NCBI RefSeq assembly: GCF_011806565.1
Contig: NZ_JAATOP010000001.1
Location: 186,001-250,000 of the forward strand
DNA: 64,000 bases
Direction of reading: 5' to 3'
DNA from: Marivivens donghaensis
GTDB lineage: Bacteria; Pseudomonadota; Alphaproteobacteria; Rhodobacterales; Rhodobacteraceae
Shown: positions 53,833-63,215 of the stretch, piece after piece
Numbering within the stretch: the first letter of the stretch is position 1
Layout: every line of letters begins with the position of its first letter
The notes under the pieces: generated by a model
Told to the model about the DNA's origin: nothing
Seen by the model: only the letters and a program-made list of their open reading frames with translations
Database searches by the model: none
Position numbers and translations under genes: made by a program

Positions 53833-55302
53833 TTATTTCGCGATATAAGCGCGGAGGGTGTCCGCAACGCCGTTGTCGTAGAGGCTGTTCAGTGCAGCGC
53901 CGAAGGCCGCAACGAAAGTCTCGTTCTGGGCCAGATCACCAAAGACAGCCTGGTTCTCGAGGAAGGCTGCGGGACGCTCTTTGGCAGCGTCAGCGTATTC
54001 CTTGAGAGCGACGTGGTTATCGTCGTTCGGTGCGATCTCGTTGCCAGCTTCGTCAACGCGGGTGCAGTAGCGGCACCACAGAGCGACTTCGAGAGCGAGG
54101 CCCGAAACGTCCGCACCGTTAGCCAGCGCGTCACGCAGGGTCGGCAGGATGAACTTCGGCTGGCGGTTCGAACCGTCGAGGCAGAGACGCGGGATCGTGT
54201 CGCCGACTTCAGGGTTCGAGAAGCGCTCGATGATCTTTTCGCGGTACTTCTGGTAGTCCACGCCTTCGATCGGCTGAAGGGTCGGGATCACCTCGCGGCG
54301 CTCCAGTGCGTCCAGCCAGTCGTGGATGAGGGGGTCAGCCATCGCGTCGTGGACGAAGTGGTGTCCGATGAGAGCCGACGGGTATGCAATCGCAGCGTGG
54401 CCACCGTTCAGGATACGCAGCTTCATCAGCTCGTACTGGGCGACGTCCTCGACGAACTCTACGCCAACCTTTTCAAGGGCAGGGCGGCCCTGCGGAAAGT
54501 TGTCTTCCATGACCCACTGACGGAACGGCTCGCAAGCCACGGGCCACGCGTCGACGATGCCGAACTTGTCAGCAACCAGCTGGCGCTCGCGGTCCGAAGT
54601 GGCGGGAGTGATGCAGTCGACCATCGAGTTCGGGAAGGCGACGTTCTCCGAAATCCAAGTGGCAAAGTCCGCGTCGATCAGCTTTGCGAGGCCAACGACA
54701 GTACGCTTCGCAACGTGACCGTTTTCCGGAAGGTTGTCGCAGGACATGAAGGTGAACGGCGGCAGACCGGCGTCGCGGCGCATACGAAGAGCCTTGATGA
54801 CCATGCCGAAGACGGTTTTCGGGGTATCGGGGTTCTCTGCATCGTGGACGATGTCAGGGTGCTTGGTGTCGAAGCCATCGGTGAGGGCGTCAACGTAGTA
54901 GCCGCCTTCGGTGATGGTGGTCGACACGATCTTGGTGACCGGATCAGCCATGCGGGCGATGGTCTTGTCCGCGTTGATTTCGATGAAGTCGATCATGGAG
55001 CCGGTGACTCGCGCGGTCAGACCCGACGGGTCGAGCTCGACCACAGTGGTCATCCAGTCCTGAGCTTCCAGCTTTTCACGCATCAGCGCATCGCCTGCAC
55101 GGACGCCAGCACCGCAAAGTGCCCACTCGCGGCTTTCGCCGAGCGCAAACAGACGGTCGAGATAGACAGCCTGGTGCGCGCGGTGGAAGTTGCCGACACC
55201 TACGTGGAGGATACCGGCAGTCAGAGCGCTGCGGTCATACTCAGGCTTACCCACTTCTGCGGGCAGCTGGTCGAGTGCGGATGTTTCGAGTTTGATAGCC
55301 AT
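53833..55302 (-). CDS. mtlK: Mannitol 2-dehydrogenase (polyol dehydrogenase)
   Basis: 489 residues of the long-chain mannitol dehydrogenase family: GILHVGVGNFHRAHQAVYLDRL for NAD binding, MSCDNLPENG and the catalytic Lys region LRILNGGHAAIAYPS (KLRILNGGH). Oxidises D-mannitol (and D-arabitol) to ketoses with NAD. Last gene of the smo operon; it starts one base after smoS ends. Confidence 0.95.
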   Translation of the reverse strand: MAIKLETSALDQLPAEVGKPEYDRSALTAGILHVGVGNFHRAHQAVYLDRLFALGESREWALCGAGVRAGDALMREKLEAQDWMTTVVELDPSGLTARVTGSMIDFIEINADKTIARMADPVTKIVSTTITEGGYYVDALTDGFDTKHPDIVHDAENPDTPKTVFGMVIKALRMRRDAGLPPFTFMSCDNLPENGHVAKRTVVGLAKLIDADFATWISENVAFPNSMVDCITPATSDRERQLVADKFGIVDAWPVACEPFRQWVMEDNFPQGRPALEKVGVEFVEDVAQYELMKLRILNGGHAAIAYPSALIGHHFVHDAMADPLIHDWLDALERREVIPTLQPIEGVDYQKYREKIIERFSNPEVGDTIPRLCLDGSNRQPKFILPTLRDALANGADVSGLALEVALWCRYCTRVDEAGNEIAPNDDNHVALKEYADAAKERPAAFLENQAVFGDLAQNETFVAAFGAALNSLYDNGVADTLRAYIAK

Positions 55303-55303
55303 G

Positions 55304-56077
55304 TCAGCTCATCCAGTTACCGCCGTCTACGTTATAGGTCTGGGCGACCACGTAATCGGCATCTTTTGTTGCTAGGAAAACGGCCATACCGGTGAGGTCT
55401 TCGGCACGGCCCATACGCCCATAAGGGACTTCTTTGCCTACGCGGCGCTTTTTCTCGCCGGGAGGAAGTCCCTCGTACTTTGCAAAGAACGCATCCACAC
55501 CGTCCCAATGTTCGCCGTCGACAACGCCAGGCGCGATCGCGTTCACATTGATACCGTGGTGAATAAGGTTCAAACCTGCGGACTGCGTCATGCTGATGAC
55601 GGCCGCCTTAGTGGCGCAGTAAACAGCGACGAGGCTTTCACCGCGGCGACCTGCCTGACTAGCCATATTGATGATCTTGCCGCCGCGACCGCGGGCGATC
55701 ATGCCCTTCGCGACTGCCTGCATCATAAACAGTGTGCCTTTGACGTTGACGTCGAACACACGGTTATAGTCGGCTTCGGAAATCTCGATGATCGGCGCAG
55801 CGGTGAAGAGGGCAGCGTTGTTGATCAGGATGTCGATCCCGCCGAACTGCTCTTCGACCGATGCAACGGCGCTTTCGATGCTTTCGACAGACGTCACATC
55901 GCATTGCACCGCGATCGCGGCATCGCCGATTTCCGCAGCAGCTTTGGCAGCTGCTTCCGCATTGATATCGGCGATCGCGACCTTTGCACCTTCGGCCACA
56001 AAGGCCTTGGCAAAGGCGAGCCCGATCCCTCGGGCTGCGCCTGTAATCAATGCTGTTTTACCAGCAAGCCGCTCCAT
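55304..56077 (-). CDS. smoS: Sorbitol (L-iditol) 2-dehydrogenase, SDR family
   Basis: 257 residues from the ATG at 56077. Rossmann TGAARGIG (12-19), NNAA, and catalytic YxxxK in VYCATK. Matches SmoS of Rhodobacter sphaeroides, which oxidises sorbitol and galactitol to ketoses with NAD. Its ATG overlaps the smoK stop by one base, so it is coupled to the transporter. Confidence 0.93.
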   Translation of the reverse strand: MERLAGKTALITGAARGIGLAFAKAFVAEGAKVAIADINAEAAAKAAAEIGDAAIAVQCDVTSVESIESAVASVEEQFGGIDILINNAALFTAAPIIEISEADYNRVFDVNVKGTLFMMQAVAKGMIARGRGGKIINMASQAGRRGESLVAVYCATKAAVISMTQSAGLNLIHHGINVNAIAPGVVDGEHWDGVDAFFAKYEGLPPGEKKRRVGKEVPYGRMGRAEDLTGMAVFLATKDADYVVAQTYNVDGGNWMS

Positions 56078-57078
56078 CAAATGCTCAGTCCTTCTGCGTT
56101 GAAGCGGTGGATCTTGTCTGCTTCCGGCGTCAGGTAAACGGTGTCACCGTGGCGCAGGTTGAATTCGCCGCTCACACGGACGGTGAGGGCTTCGCCCAGA
56201 CCGGTGTCGTGTACATAGAGGAATGTGTCCGAACCGAGGTGCTCCGAAACGCCGACGGTGCCTTTCCAAGCGCCTTCGGTGGCCGATGCAGCAAGGTGCT
56301 CCGGACGGATGCCGATGGTGTGGGCATCGTACTTCGCAGCTTCCTGACCTTCGATGAAGTTCATCTTGGGCGAACCGATGAAGCCTGCAACGAACTTGTT
56401 CTTCGGGCTCTTGTAGAGTTCCAGCGGCGAGCCGACCTGCTCGATGACGCCAGCCTGAAGAACGACGATCTTGTCGGCCATGGTCATCGCTTCGACCTGG
56501 TCGTGGGTCACGTAGATCATCGTGGTTTCGAGGCGCTTGTGCAGCTCCGAAATCTCGAGGCGCATTCCCACACGAAGAGCCGCGTCGAGGTTCGAGAGCG
56601 GTTCGTCGAAGAGGAAGGCAGCCGGTTCGCGAACGATCGAGCGGCCGATGGCCACACGCTGACGCTGACCACCCGAGAGCTGGCCCGGACGACGGTCGAG
56701 GTAGTTGGTCAGGTTCAGAACCGACGCGGCGTTGTTCACGCGCTTGTCGATTTCAGCCTGATCCATCTTCGCCATCTTGAGCGGGAAGGCGATGTTCTTG
56801 CGTACGGTCATGTGCGGGTACAGAGCGTACGACTGGAACACCATTGCCAGACCGCGCTTGGCGGGCGGCAGTTCGGTGGCGTCCTGACCGTCGATGCGGA
56901 TCTGACCGCCGGAAACGTCTTCGAGACCGGCAATCAGGCGCAGGAGGGTGGACTTACCGCAGCCAGACGGGCCAACGAAGACTACGAACTCGCCGTCTTC
57001 AATGGTGAGGTCCAGCGGCGGAATGACTTCGACATCGCCGAAGCGCTTGGTGACTTTATCGAGAGTAATGCGTCCCAT
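56077..57078 (-). CDS. smoK: ABC transporter ATP-binding protein for polyols
   Basis: 333 residues; Walker [11 protein letters not shown]-loop, LSGGQRQR signature, Walker [12 protein letters not shown], and a MalK-like C-terminal OB domain ([10 protein letters not shown]). Energises the SmoEFG importer. Gap of 12 bp after smoG. Confidence 0.96.
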   Translation of the reverse strand: MGRITLDKVTKRFGDVEVIPPLDLTIEDGEFVVFVGPSGCGKSTLLRLIAGLEDVSGGQIRIDGQDATELPPAKRGLAMVFQSYALYPHMTVRKNIAFPLKMAKMDQAEIDKRVNNAASVLNLTNYLDRRPGQLSGGQRQRVAIGRSIVREPAAFLFDEPLSNLDAALRVGMRLEISELHKRLETTMIYVTHDQVEAMTMADKIVVLQAGVIEQVGSPLELYKSPKNKFVAGFIGSPKMNFIEGQEAAKYDAHTIGIRPEHLAASATEGAWKGTVGVSEHLGSDTFLYVHDTGLGEALTVRVSGEFNLRHGDTVYLTPEADKIHRFNAEGLSI

Positions 57079-57090
57079 AATCGTATTCCC

Positions 57091-57921
57091 TTATTTCACG
57101 GCGCCGAAGGTCAGGCCACGGACAAGTTGTTTCTGGCTGAACCAGCCCATGATGAGGATCGGTGCGATCGCCATGGTCGAGGCTGCAGAGAGTTTTGCGT
57201 AAAAGAGGCCCTCGGGGCTGGAGTAGCTTGCGATAAAGGCCGTCAGAGGTGCTGCTTTGGTCACCGTCAGGTTGATCGTCCAGAACGCTTCGTTCCAAGC
57301 GAGGATGATGTTGAGCAGCAGGGTCGATGCGATGCCCGGTACAGCCATCGGAGTCAGAATGTAGACGATCTCTTCTTTCAGCGATGCGCCATCCATACGA
57401 GCCGCTTCGAGGATCTCGCCCGGAATTTCGCGGAAGTAGGTGTAGAGCATCCAGATGATGATCGGCAGGTTGATGAGCATAATGACGATAACCAGTGCAG
57501 TGCGGCTATCGAGCAGGCCCATTTTGGCCGCGCCGATGTAGATCGGGTAGAGAACGCCAACAGCCGGCAGCATCTTGGTGGAGAGCATCCACATCAGGAT
57601 GTCCTTGGTGCGCTTGGACGGCGTGAAGGCCATCGACCACGCGGCAGGAATTGCCACCAGAAGACCGAGCAGGGTGGAGCCGACCGAGATGAAGATCGAG
57701 TTCCACAGGAAGTTCGTGTAGTTCGAACGTTCCTGAACAACGCGGTAGTTCTCGAGCGTCCAGTCAAAGAACAGGAACACCGGCGGATCCGAGATAGCCT
57801 GACCTTCGGTTTTGAAGCTGGTCAGGATGGTCCAGAGGATCGGGAAGAAGATCAGCAGACCGACGGCCCATGCGAGGGCAGTGTTGATCGCTTTTTGCTG
57901 CGTAGTAACAGAACGTGCCAT
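57091..57921 (-). CDS. smoG: Polyol ABC transporter permease (MalG type)
   Basis: 276 residues with six transmembrane helices and the EAA cytoplasmic loop EAARMDGASLKEEIVYILTPMAVPGI. The second permease of the heterodimer. 10 bp after smoF. Confidence 0.94.
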   Translation of the reverse strand: MARSVTTQQKAINTALAWAVGLLIFFPILWTILTSFKTEGQAISDPPVFLFFDWTLENYRVVQERSNYTNFLWNSIFISVGSTLLGLLVAIPAAWSMAFTPSKRTKDILMWMLSTKMLPAVGVLYPIYIGAAKMGLLDSRTALVIVIMLINLPIIIWMLYTYFREIPGEILEAARMDGASLKEEIVYILTPMAVPGIASTLLLNIILAWNEAFWTINLTVTKAAPLTAFIASYSSPEGLFYAKLSAASTMAIAPILIMGWFSQKQLVRGLTFGAVK

Positions 57922-57931
57922 GATCGCCCCC

Positions 57932-58795
57932 TTAGTCCAGGTTTTTGCCGACGATGCGCATCAGGAAGATGGCAACGATGTTGGCGAGAATGATTGCGTA
58001 GACACCACCTGCGGAACCCAGACCGACAGCTTGGCTTTCGCTGATGCGCTGGAAGATGAGGTAGGTGAGGGTCTTCGTGCCGAATGCACCGCCGGTGGTC
58101 ACAAAGATCTCGGCGAAGATCGACAGCAGGAAGATCGTCTGGATGAGCAGGACGATGGTGATCGCGCGGCTCAGGTGCGGCAGGATGATGTACCAGAAGC
58201 GGGCCAGCGTCGGAGCGCCGTCCATTTCCGATGCTTCGAGCTGCTCACCGTCGAGCGACTGGATCGCCGTCAGAAGGATGAGCGTCGCGAACGGCAGCCA
58301 CTGCCAGCTGACGATGATGATGATCGACAGGAGCGACTGTTCCGACATCCAGACCACCGGGTCCGCTCCGAAGAAGCGCCACAGGTGGGCCAGAAGGCCG
58401 TTGGTCGGGTCCATGAACATGTTCTTCCAGACGAGCGCCGAAACGGTGGGCATGACGAAGAACGGTGCGATAACGAGGATACGCACGACGCCTTGGCCCC
58501 ACATCGGGCGGTCAAGGAGAAGGGCGAGAAGAACACCGAAAACGATGGTGATGGCGAGTACGCCGCCAACGATAATCAAGGTGGTGAGGATGCTGGGCCA
58601 GAAAGAGCTGCTGCCAATAAAGCGCGTGTAGTTTTCCAAACCAGCGAAGCCGAGGTCGCCGCCGCGCATCGGTCTGTAGTCTCGGAAAGAGAGGTACAGC
58701 GTGGCGATCAGCGGAACGAGCATCCATCCCAGAAGGAGGGTAACCGCCGGCGCCATCATAATGCGGGCAGCTGAGCGAGAGTGTTGTGTTGCCAT
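57932..58795 (-). CDS. smoF: Polyol ABC transporter permease (MalF type)
   Basis: 287 residues with about six helices; EAA loop EASEMDGAPTLARFWYIILPHLSRAI. AGAGGAAG ahead of the ATG (58795). Preceded by the hairpin at 58868-58896 behind smoE. Confidence 0.94.
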   Translation of the reverse strand: MATQHSRSAARIMMAPAVTLLLGWMLVPLIATLYLSFRDYRPMRGGDLGFAGLENYTRFIGSSSFWPSILTTLIIVGGVLAITIVFGVLLALLLDRPMWGQGVVRILVIAPFFVMPTVSALVWKNMFMDPTNGLLAHLWRFFGADPVVWMSEQSLLSIIIIVSWQWLPFATLILLTAIQSLDGEQLEASEMDGAPTLARFWYIILPHLSRAITIVLLIQTIFLLSIFAEIFVTTGGAFGTKTLTYLIFQRISESQAVGLGSAGGVYAIILANIVAIFLMRIVGKNLD

Positions 58796-58867
58796 GATAC
58801 ACTTCCTCTGTTGGCAGTAATGACACCACCTGAAAATTTAAACGAGTTGTGCGGGGAAAGTGGAAAA

Positions 58868-58896
58868 CAGGGGGGCAGCCTACGGCCGCCCCCCTG
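58868..58896 (-). other. Strong intercistronic hairpin between smoE and smoF
   Basis: CAGGGGGGC (58868-58876) pairs perfectly with GCCCCCCTG (58888-58896), extended inward by GCC/GGC past one A-C mismatch, with a TAC loop. On the minus-strand RNA it is followed by TTTT. Typical of ABC operons where the binding protein must be made in excess: it protects the smoE mRNA end and partly terminates readthrough. Confidence 0.85.
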
Positions 58897-58911
58897 CGTT
58901 GGAGGAGACTA

Positions 58912-60216
58912 TTAGCGGTAGCCAGCAGCTTCCATTGCGTCGTTGGTGATCGCCTGTGCCTTCTCAAGAGCTTCTTCGACGGTCTGCTGACCGGCGTAAG
59001 CTGCCGAGAATTCCTGCGAAACTTCGGTGGCGATGCCAGCGAATTCCGGGATAGCGGCGAACTGAACGCCAACGTACGGCGATTCATTCACGGTCGAGTC
59101 GAGCGGGTCAGCCGACAGGATCGAGTCCAGGGTCATCTGAGCGAACGGAACTTCCATGTAGTTCGGGTTTTCGTACAGCGAGGTACGTGCGCCCGGCGGT
59201 ACGTTTGCCCAGCCTTCGTTCTCAGCGACGAGCTCGATGTAGTCCTTCGAGGTTGCCCATTCGATGAACTGCTTAGCAGCGTCTTGCTTCTGCGAACCTG
59301 CCGGGATGGCAAGTGCCCAAGCCCAGAGCCAGTTCGAGCGCTTGCCCAGACCGTTATCGGGTGCCAGTGCGAAGCCTACGCTGTCAGCAACTTCCGACTC
59401 GTTTGCGTTGGTGACGAACGAAGCAGCAACGGTTGCGTCGATCCACATGCCGCACTTGCCCTGCTGGAACAGCGAGAGGTTTTCGTTGAAGCCGTTGGTT
59501 GCGTAACCAGCCGGGCCCGACTCGTCCATCATGCCTTTGTAGAAGTTGAGGGTGTTTGCCCAAGCTTCGCCGTCAAAGGTTGCGTTCCAGTCCATGTCGA
59601 ACCACTGGGCGCCGAAGGAGTTACCCATTGCAGTGATGAAAGCACCGCCTTCACCCCAGCCGGCTTTACCGCGGAGACAGATACCGTTGATGTCGGCGTC
59701 ACGATCGGTCATTGCAGCCGCTGCTTCGCGGATGAATTCCCAGGTCGGAGCGTCCGGCATTTCCAGACCAGCTTTTTCCATCAGGTCGGTGCGGTACATG
59801 ATCATCGACGATTCACCGTAGAACGGTGCAGCGTAGAGGGTGCCGTCGTGGCTCAGACCGCCAGCCATTGCCGGCAGGATGTCGTCTGCATCGTATTCGT
59901 CCGAAAGATCGTCGAGCGGGACGAGCCAGCCGTTCGCACCCCAGATCGGGGTTTCGTACATGCCGATGGTCATGATGTCGAATGCGCCACCGTTGGTCGA
60001 GATGTCGGTGGTTACGCGCTGGCGAAGAACGTTCTCTTCGAGGGTGACCCACTCCAGCTCGATGCCGGTCTTTTCGGTGAAGTCATCGTCAAGACCCTGC
60101 ATGCGGATCATGTCACCGTTGTTAACGGTGGCGATGGTCAGCGTTTCAGCGTTTGCGAGAGCAGCGGCCGAGCACAGAGCAGTCGCGCCGAGAAGCGCGC
60201 GCACAGTCATTGTCAT
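58912..60216 (-). CDS. smoE: Periplasmic polyol-binding protein
   Basis: 434 residues from the ATG at 60216, GGAGGA 4-5 nt ahead; an ATG two codons on is an alternative. Signal peptide MTMTVRALLGATALCSAAALANA. Family 1 extracellular solute-binding protein with DIMTIGMYETPIWGANGWL and WANVPPGARTSLY. Receptor of the SmoEFGK importer for sorbitol/mannitol. First gene of the transport operon. Confidence 0.94.
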   Translation of the reverse strand: MTMTVRALLGATALCSAAALANAETLTIATVNNGDMIRMQGLDDDFTEKTGIELEWVTLEENVLRQRVTTDISTNGGAFDIMTIGMYETPIWGANGWLVPLDDLSDEYDADDILPAMAGGLSHDGTLYAAPFYGESSMIMYRTDLMEKAGLEMPDAPTWEFIREAAAAMTDRDADINGICLRGKAGWGEGGAFITAMGNSFGAQWFDMDWNATFDGEAWANTLNFYKGMMDESGPAGYATNGFNENLSLFQQGKCGMWIDATVAASFVTNANESEVADSVGFALAPDNGLGKRSNWLWAWALAIPAGSQKQDAAKQFIEWATSKDYIELVAENEGWANVPPGARTSLYENPNYMEVPFAQMTLDSILSADPLDSTVNESPYVGVQFAAIPEFAGIATEVSQEFSAAYAGQQTVEEALEKAQAITNDAMEAAGYR

Positions 60217-60264
60217 ATTTTCCTCCCAATGCCCTTGATGGGCAATTGCTACGTTAGTGGGCAA

Positions 60265-60293
60265 ATGTTCGCGAAAAGGCCGATTCATGTCAA
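60265..60293 (-). promoter_or_regulatory. Candidate promoter of the smo operon
   Basis: Minus strand TTGACA (60293-60288), 17-nt spacer, then GAACAT (60270-60265), matching the -10 consensus at three positions. It lies about 50 bp before smoE. The strong -35 with a weak -10 fits an activated promoter. Confidence 0.45.
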
Positions 60294-60364
60294 TCCCTGA
60301 CCCTAGCTGCAGCGCAGTAGGCCAGAAAAATTCAATGAAATCAGTTATGCGTTTGAGAAATGCT

Positions 60365-60378
60365 TGTACGGAAGTACA
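60365..60378. promoter_or_regulatory. Inverted repeat TGTAC-GGAA-GTACA, possible SmoC operator
   Basis: Perfect 5-bp arms around GGAA in the smoC-smoE gap, about 70 bp upstream of the candidate smoE -35 box. Position fits an activator site for the SorC-type regulator. No second copy noticed in the gap. Confidence 0.4.
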
Positions 60379-60457
60379 GGTATGCGCTGACGGCAGGGCT
60401 TATTGCTGCGCTGCGGCGAAGCAAATCATGCGACGAATTGGTGGGTTGGGCGGAGAA

Positions 60458-61420
60458 TCAGTCGGCCGAGAGAATCGCTTCGGCGGTTGATTCGCTCGTG
60501 ATCAGACCGGAGATCAGGCGGCCCCTGAGAGCCCCCATGATACCTCGAACTTTGGATGGCCCGACGGCCACGCCGATGAACCGCTGATCACACGCCGGAC
60601 GGAGCGGCGCAGAGGCCACACGGCGATTGAACGCGCAGTCGATGATCTCGCCGCTGTCGTCGTAAATCCACGAGGTGATCTCGCCCGCAGCGCCGCGGGC
60701 CTGAATTTCGTCGACCTCGTCACGGGTCAGGAAGCCGTCGACGAACAGCGGCGCGGTGCTGTCCATCTGACCGATGCCGACCAGCGTCAGGTCAGCCCGC
60801 TCGCAGAGGCTCAGCGTGTTCTTCACCGCCTCTTGGCCGAAGAGGGTGCCGAGTTCCTCGCTGGAGTTCGCGAGCACCGGAAGCGGGTAGGGATACTGCA
60901 CCGCGTTGATGCGTTCGGCGAGCTGAATCGTAGCGTTATAAGGCGTTGCGGAGCCGTCTGACATCATGTTGCCCAGCCGCGAGACGACGCGGTGCTGGGG
61001 GCAATGCATGCGCGGAACCTGCTCAACCGTGGCTTTCAACGCGCGGCCAGTTCCGAGCGCGATAATACGCTCTTCGTCGGTCTTCAAAGTGCGTTCGATC
61101 TCCGCTCCGGCGGCGATGGCTGCGCCTGCCATGAGGTTCGGCGCTTCGGGGTCAGAGGGGACAACTTCGCAGAATTGCAGCCCGAATTTTTCGAGGATCG
61201 CTTGCGACAGATCCATGCATCTGGCGATCGGGTGGTCGAGGCGAACCTTGACCAGACGCTCGCTCACGGCCATCGCAACGAGGCGCTGCGCGGACTGTCT
61301 GGAGACCCCCAGTTTGCGGGCGATTTCGTCTTGGGTGTTGCCTGCGACATAATACAGCCAACCGGCACGAGCAGCGTCGTCCAGTCGCGTAGTTTCGGGC
61401 GTGAAACGTCCGACAGTCAC
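60458..61420 (-). CDS. smoC: SorC/DeoR-family sugar-binding transcriptional regulator
   Basis: 320 residues. N-terminal helix-turn-helix NTQDEIARKLGVSRQSAQRLVAMAVSERLVKV, then the SorC sugar-phosphate-binding domain with GTGRALKATVEQ, SDGSATPYNATIQLAERI and GVAVGPSKVRGIMGALRG. Corresponds to SmoC of the R. sphaeroides polyol operon. Same strand and immediately upstream of smoE, 15 bp after the HAD gene. Probably the activator or repressor of smoEFGK-smoS-mtlK in response to polyol or its phosphate. Confidence 0.92.
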   Translation of the reverse strand: MTVGRFTPETTRLDDAARAGWLYYVAGNTQDEIARKLGVSRQSAQRLVAMAVSERLVKVRLDHPIARCMDLSQAILEKFGLQFCEVVPSDPEAPNLMAGAAIAAGAEIERTLKTDEERIIALGTGRALKATVEQVPRMHCPQHRVVSRLGNMMSDGSATPYNATIQLAERINAVQYPYPLPVLANSSEELGTLFGQEAVKNTLSLCERADLTLVGIGQMDSTAPLFVDGFLTRDEVDEIQARGAAGEITSWIYDDSGEIIDCAFNRRVASAPLRPACDQRFIGVAVGPSKVRGIMGALRGRLISGLITSESTAEAILSAD

Positions 61421-61435
61421 AGATTTCTCCCTCTC

Positions 61436-62083
61436 TCAAAATTGTCGTAAGAGGTGTGCGAAATCGGACCAGTTGTCAAAGGATTGCGTATCGTCAGGCA
61501 ATCTTATCCCGAGATTCCGCAGGTGCGAAGCGCCCGTGTAGGCCAGTACATTCATCTCTGCGGCCTTGGCTGCCGTGATGCCCGGAATGCTGTCCTCAAC
61601 GACGAGAATGCGCTCTTTCGGAATGCCCATCTCCTTGGCAACATGGAGAAAAAGGTCAGGCGCGGGCTTGCCGCGCTCGACGAGGCTGGCGGTATAAACA
61701 TGCTCGCCGAAGTACTTGTCGAGGCCGGTGAGTTCGAGCGTTCTCGCGACCCTCGGGGGGCTGGAAGATGTTGCAACGCAGCGACGGATATCGAGCTGTT
61801 CGAGCATCTCCGCAATACCCTCTGTTGGGCGAAGGCGGGTCTCGAACCTCTCCAGTAGCGTGTTGCGGTAGCGCATCTCGAAATCGTCGGGAAGCGGCGT
61901 TCTGTGGCTCTCGCGGATCGCCTTCGCGACGGTCGGGAAGCTGCGGCCAAGGCAGTGGATGCGAACATAGTCCCGATCAATTTTGATGCCGACATTGCGC
62001 AATTCTTCGATCAGAACCTCCGCGCTGATGATCTCGCTGTCCACGAGGACGCCGTCGCAATCGAAAATAATCAGGTCAATCAT
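61436..62083 (-). CDS. HAD-superfamily phosphatase of the smo operon
   Basis: 215 residues from the ATG at 62083 (MIDLIIFDCDGVLVDSE). HAD motifs: DCDGVLVD (nucleophile Asp), ATSSSPPRV (Ser/Thr), KPAPDLF and VVEDSIPGI (acid). Beta-phosphoglucomutase-like subgroup. Located ahead of smoC on the same strand, it may dephosphorylate or protect against sugar-phosphate by-products of polyol metabolism; substrate inferred from position only. Confidence 0.9.
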   Translation of the reverse strand: MIDLIIFDCDGVLVDSEIISAEVLIEELRNVGIKIDRDYVRIHCLGRSFPTVAKAIRESHRTPLPDDFEMRYRNTLLERFETRLRPTEGIAEMLEQLDIRRCVATSSSPPRVARTLELTGLDKYFGEHVYTASLVERGKPAPDLFLHVAKEMGIPKERILVVEDSIPGITAAKAAEMNVLAYTGASHLRNLGIRLPDDTQSFDNWSDFAHLLRQF

Positions 62084-62153
62084 TAGTGCTCTCACAATGT
62101 ATTGCCTCTCTCGTGCCACGGGCTAGCCTACGGAAGCAAGCACAGGAGCGAAA

Positions 62154-63215
62154 ATGACCTCAATTCCCGTATTCGATGGCCACAACGATTTCCTCTTCCG
62201 CGTGTCCTCGGTGTCCCCCGACAAGAGGGAAGCCATGTGGTTGGAAGGCGTGGGTGCGCACCACCTCGATTTGCCCCGCATGAAAGAGGCGAACTTCGCG
62301 GGTGGCTTTTTCGCGATCTGGGTGCCGTCGCCCGACGATGGCTCCGGCCTCGATTTCGAGGCACAGATGGAGACGCTGCCCTATCACCTGAACCTGCCGC
62401 CCATGCTGTCGCAGGCCGATGCCGTGCTAACCGCGATGACCCAAGCGGCCTGTCTGCGTCAGATGGAGCGGGTCTCGGGCGGCGATTTCGTCATTGTTGA
62501 GAGCGGTAAACAGATCCGTCCTTTAATCGAAAGCGGGAAGATCGCGGCAATCATGCACATGGAAGGGGCGGAGGCGATCGGGCCAGAGCTTGATCATCTG
62601 CAACTATGGTACGACATGGGCCTGCGGTCGCTGGGCCCTGTGTGGAGCCGTCCGACGCTGTTCGGTGAAGGCGTGCCCTTTGCGTTTCCGTCGTCGCCCG
62701 ATCATGGCGCGGGTCTGACGGACCTTGGAAAGCGATTGGTTGCCGAATGCGACCGCCTCGGCATCCTGATCGACCTGTCGCACCTGAACGAAAAAGGCTT
62801 CGAGGATGTCGCCGCGCTCTCCAGCCAGCCGATGATGGCAACGCACTCGAATGCCCATGCCATCACGCCGTCCTCCCGTAACCTCACCGATCGCCAGCTG
62901 AAGATCATGGCGGAGACGGACGGGATCGTGGGTTTGAACTATGGTTGCGCCTTCCTGCGTGACGACGGGCGCCGCGATGAAAACGTGGGTTTCGACCCGA
63001 TGATGCGGCACCTCGACCATCTGTTGTCGATCATGGGTGAGGACCGTGTTGCGCTTGGCTCCGACTTTGACGGAGCGGTCATTCCCAAAGCCATTGGCGA
63101 TGTCATGGGCCTCTACGATCTGATCCAAGCCATGCAGGCACACGGCTACGGGACCGAGCTCACGGCCAAGATCGCTAACGGCAACTGGCTCAACTTCCTC
63201 GAACGCGCGATGTGA
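62154..63215 (+). CDS. Membrane dipeptidase (peptidase M19 / renal dipeptidase family)
   Basis: 353 residues; AGGAGCGAAA precedes the ATG. Zinc ligands by homology: DGHNDF (N-terminal His/Asp), HMEGAEAI (bridging Glu), DLSHLNEKGF and THSNAHAITP (two His), GSDFDGAV (Asp). Family members hydrolyse dipeptides, including D-amino acid ones, and beta-lactams. No signal peptide is seen, so it is cytoplasmic. Divergent from the HAD gene, convergent with the YeeE gene with zero spacer. Confidence 0.93.
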   Translation: MTSIPVFDGHNDFLFRVSSVSPDKREAMWLEGVGAHHLDLPRMKEANFAGGFFAIWVPSPDDGSGLDFEAQMETLPYHLNLPPMLSQADAVLTAMTQAACLRQMERVSGGDFVIVESGKQIRPLIESGKIAAIMHMEGAEAIGPELDHLQLWYDMGLRSLGPVWSRPTLFGEGVPFAFPSSPDHGAGLTDLGKRLVAECDRLGILIDLSHLNEKGFEDVAALSSQPMMATHSNAHAITPSSRNLTDRQLKIMAETDGIVGLNYGCAFLRDDGRRDENVGFDPMMRHLDHLLSIMGEDRVALGSDFDGAVIPKAIGDVMGLYDLIQAMQAHGYGTELTAKIANGNWLNFLERAM

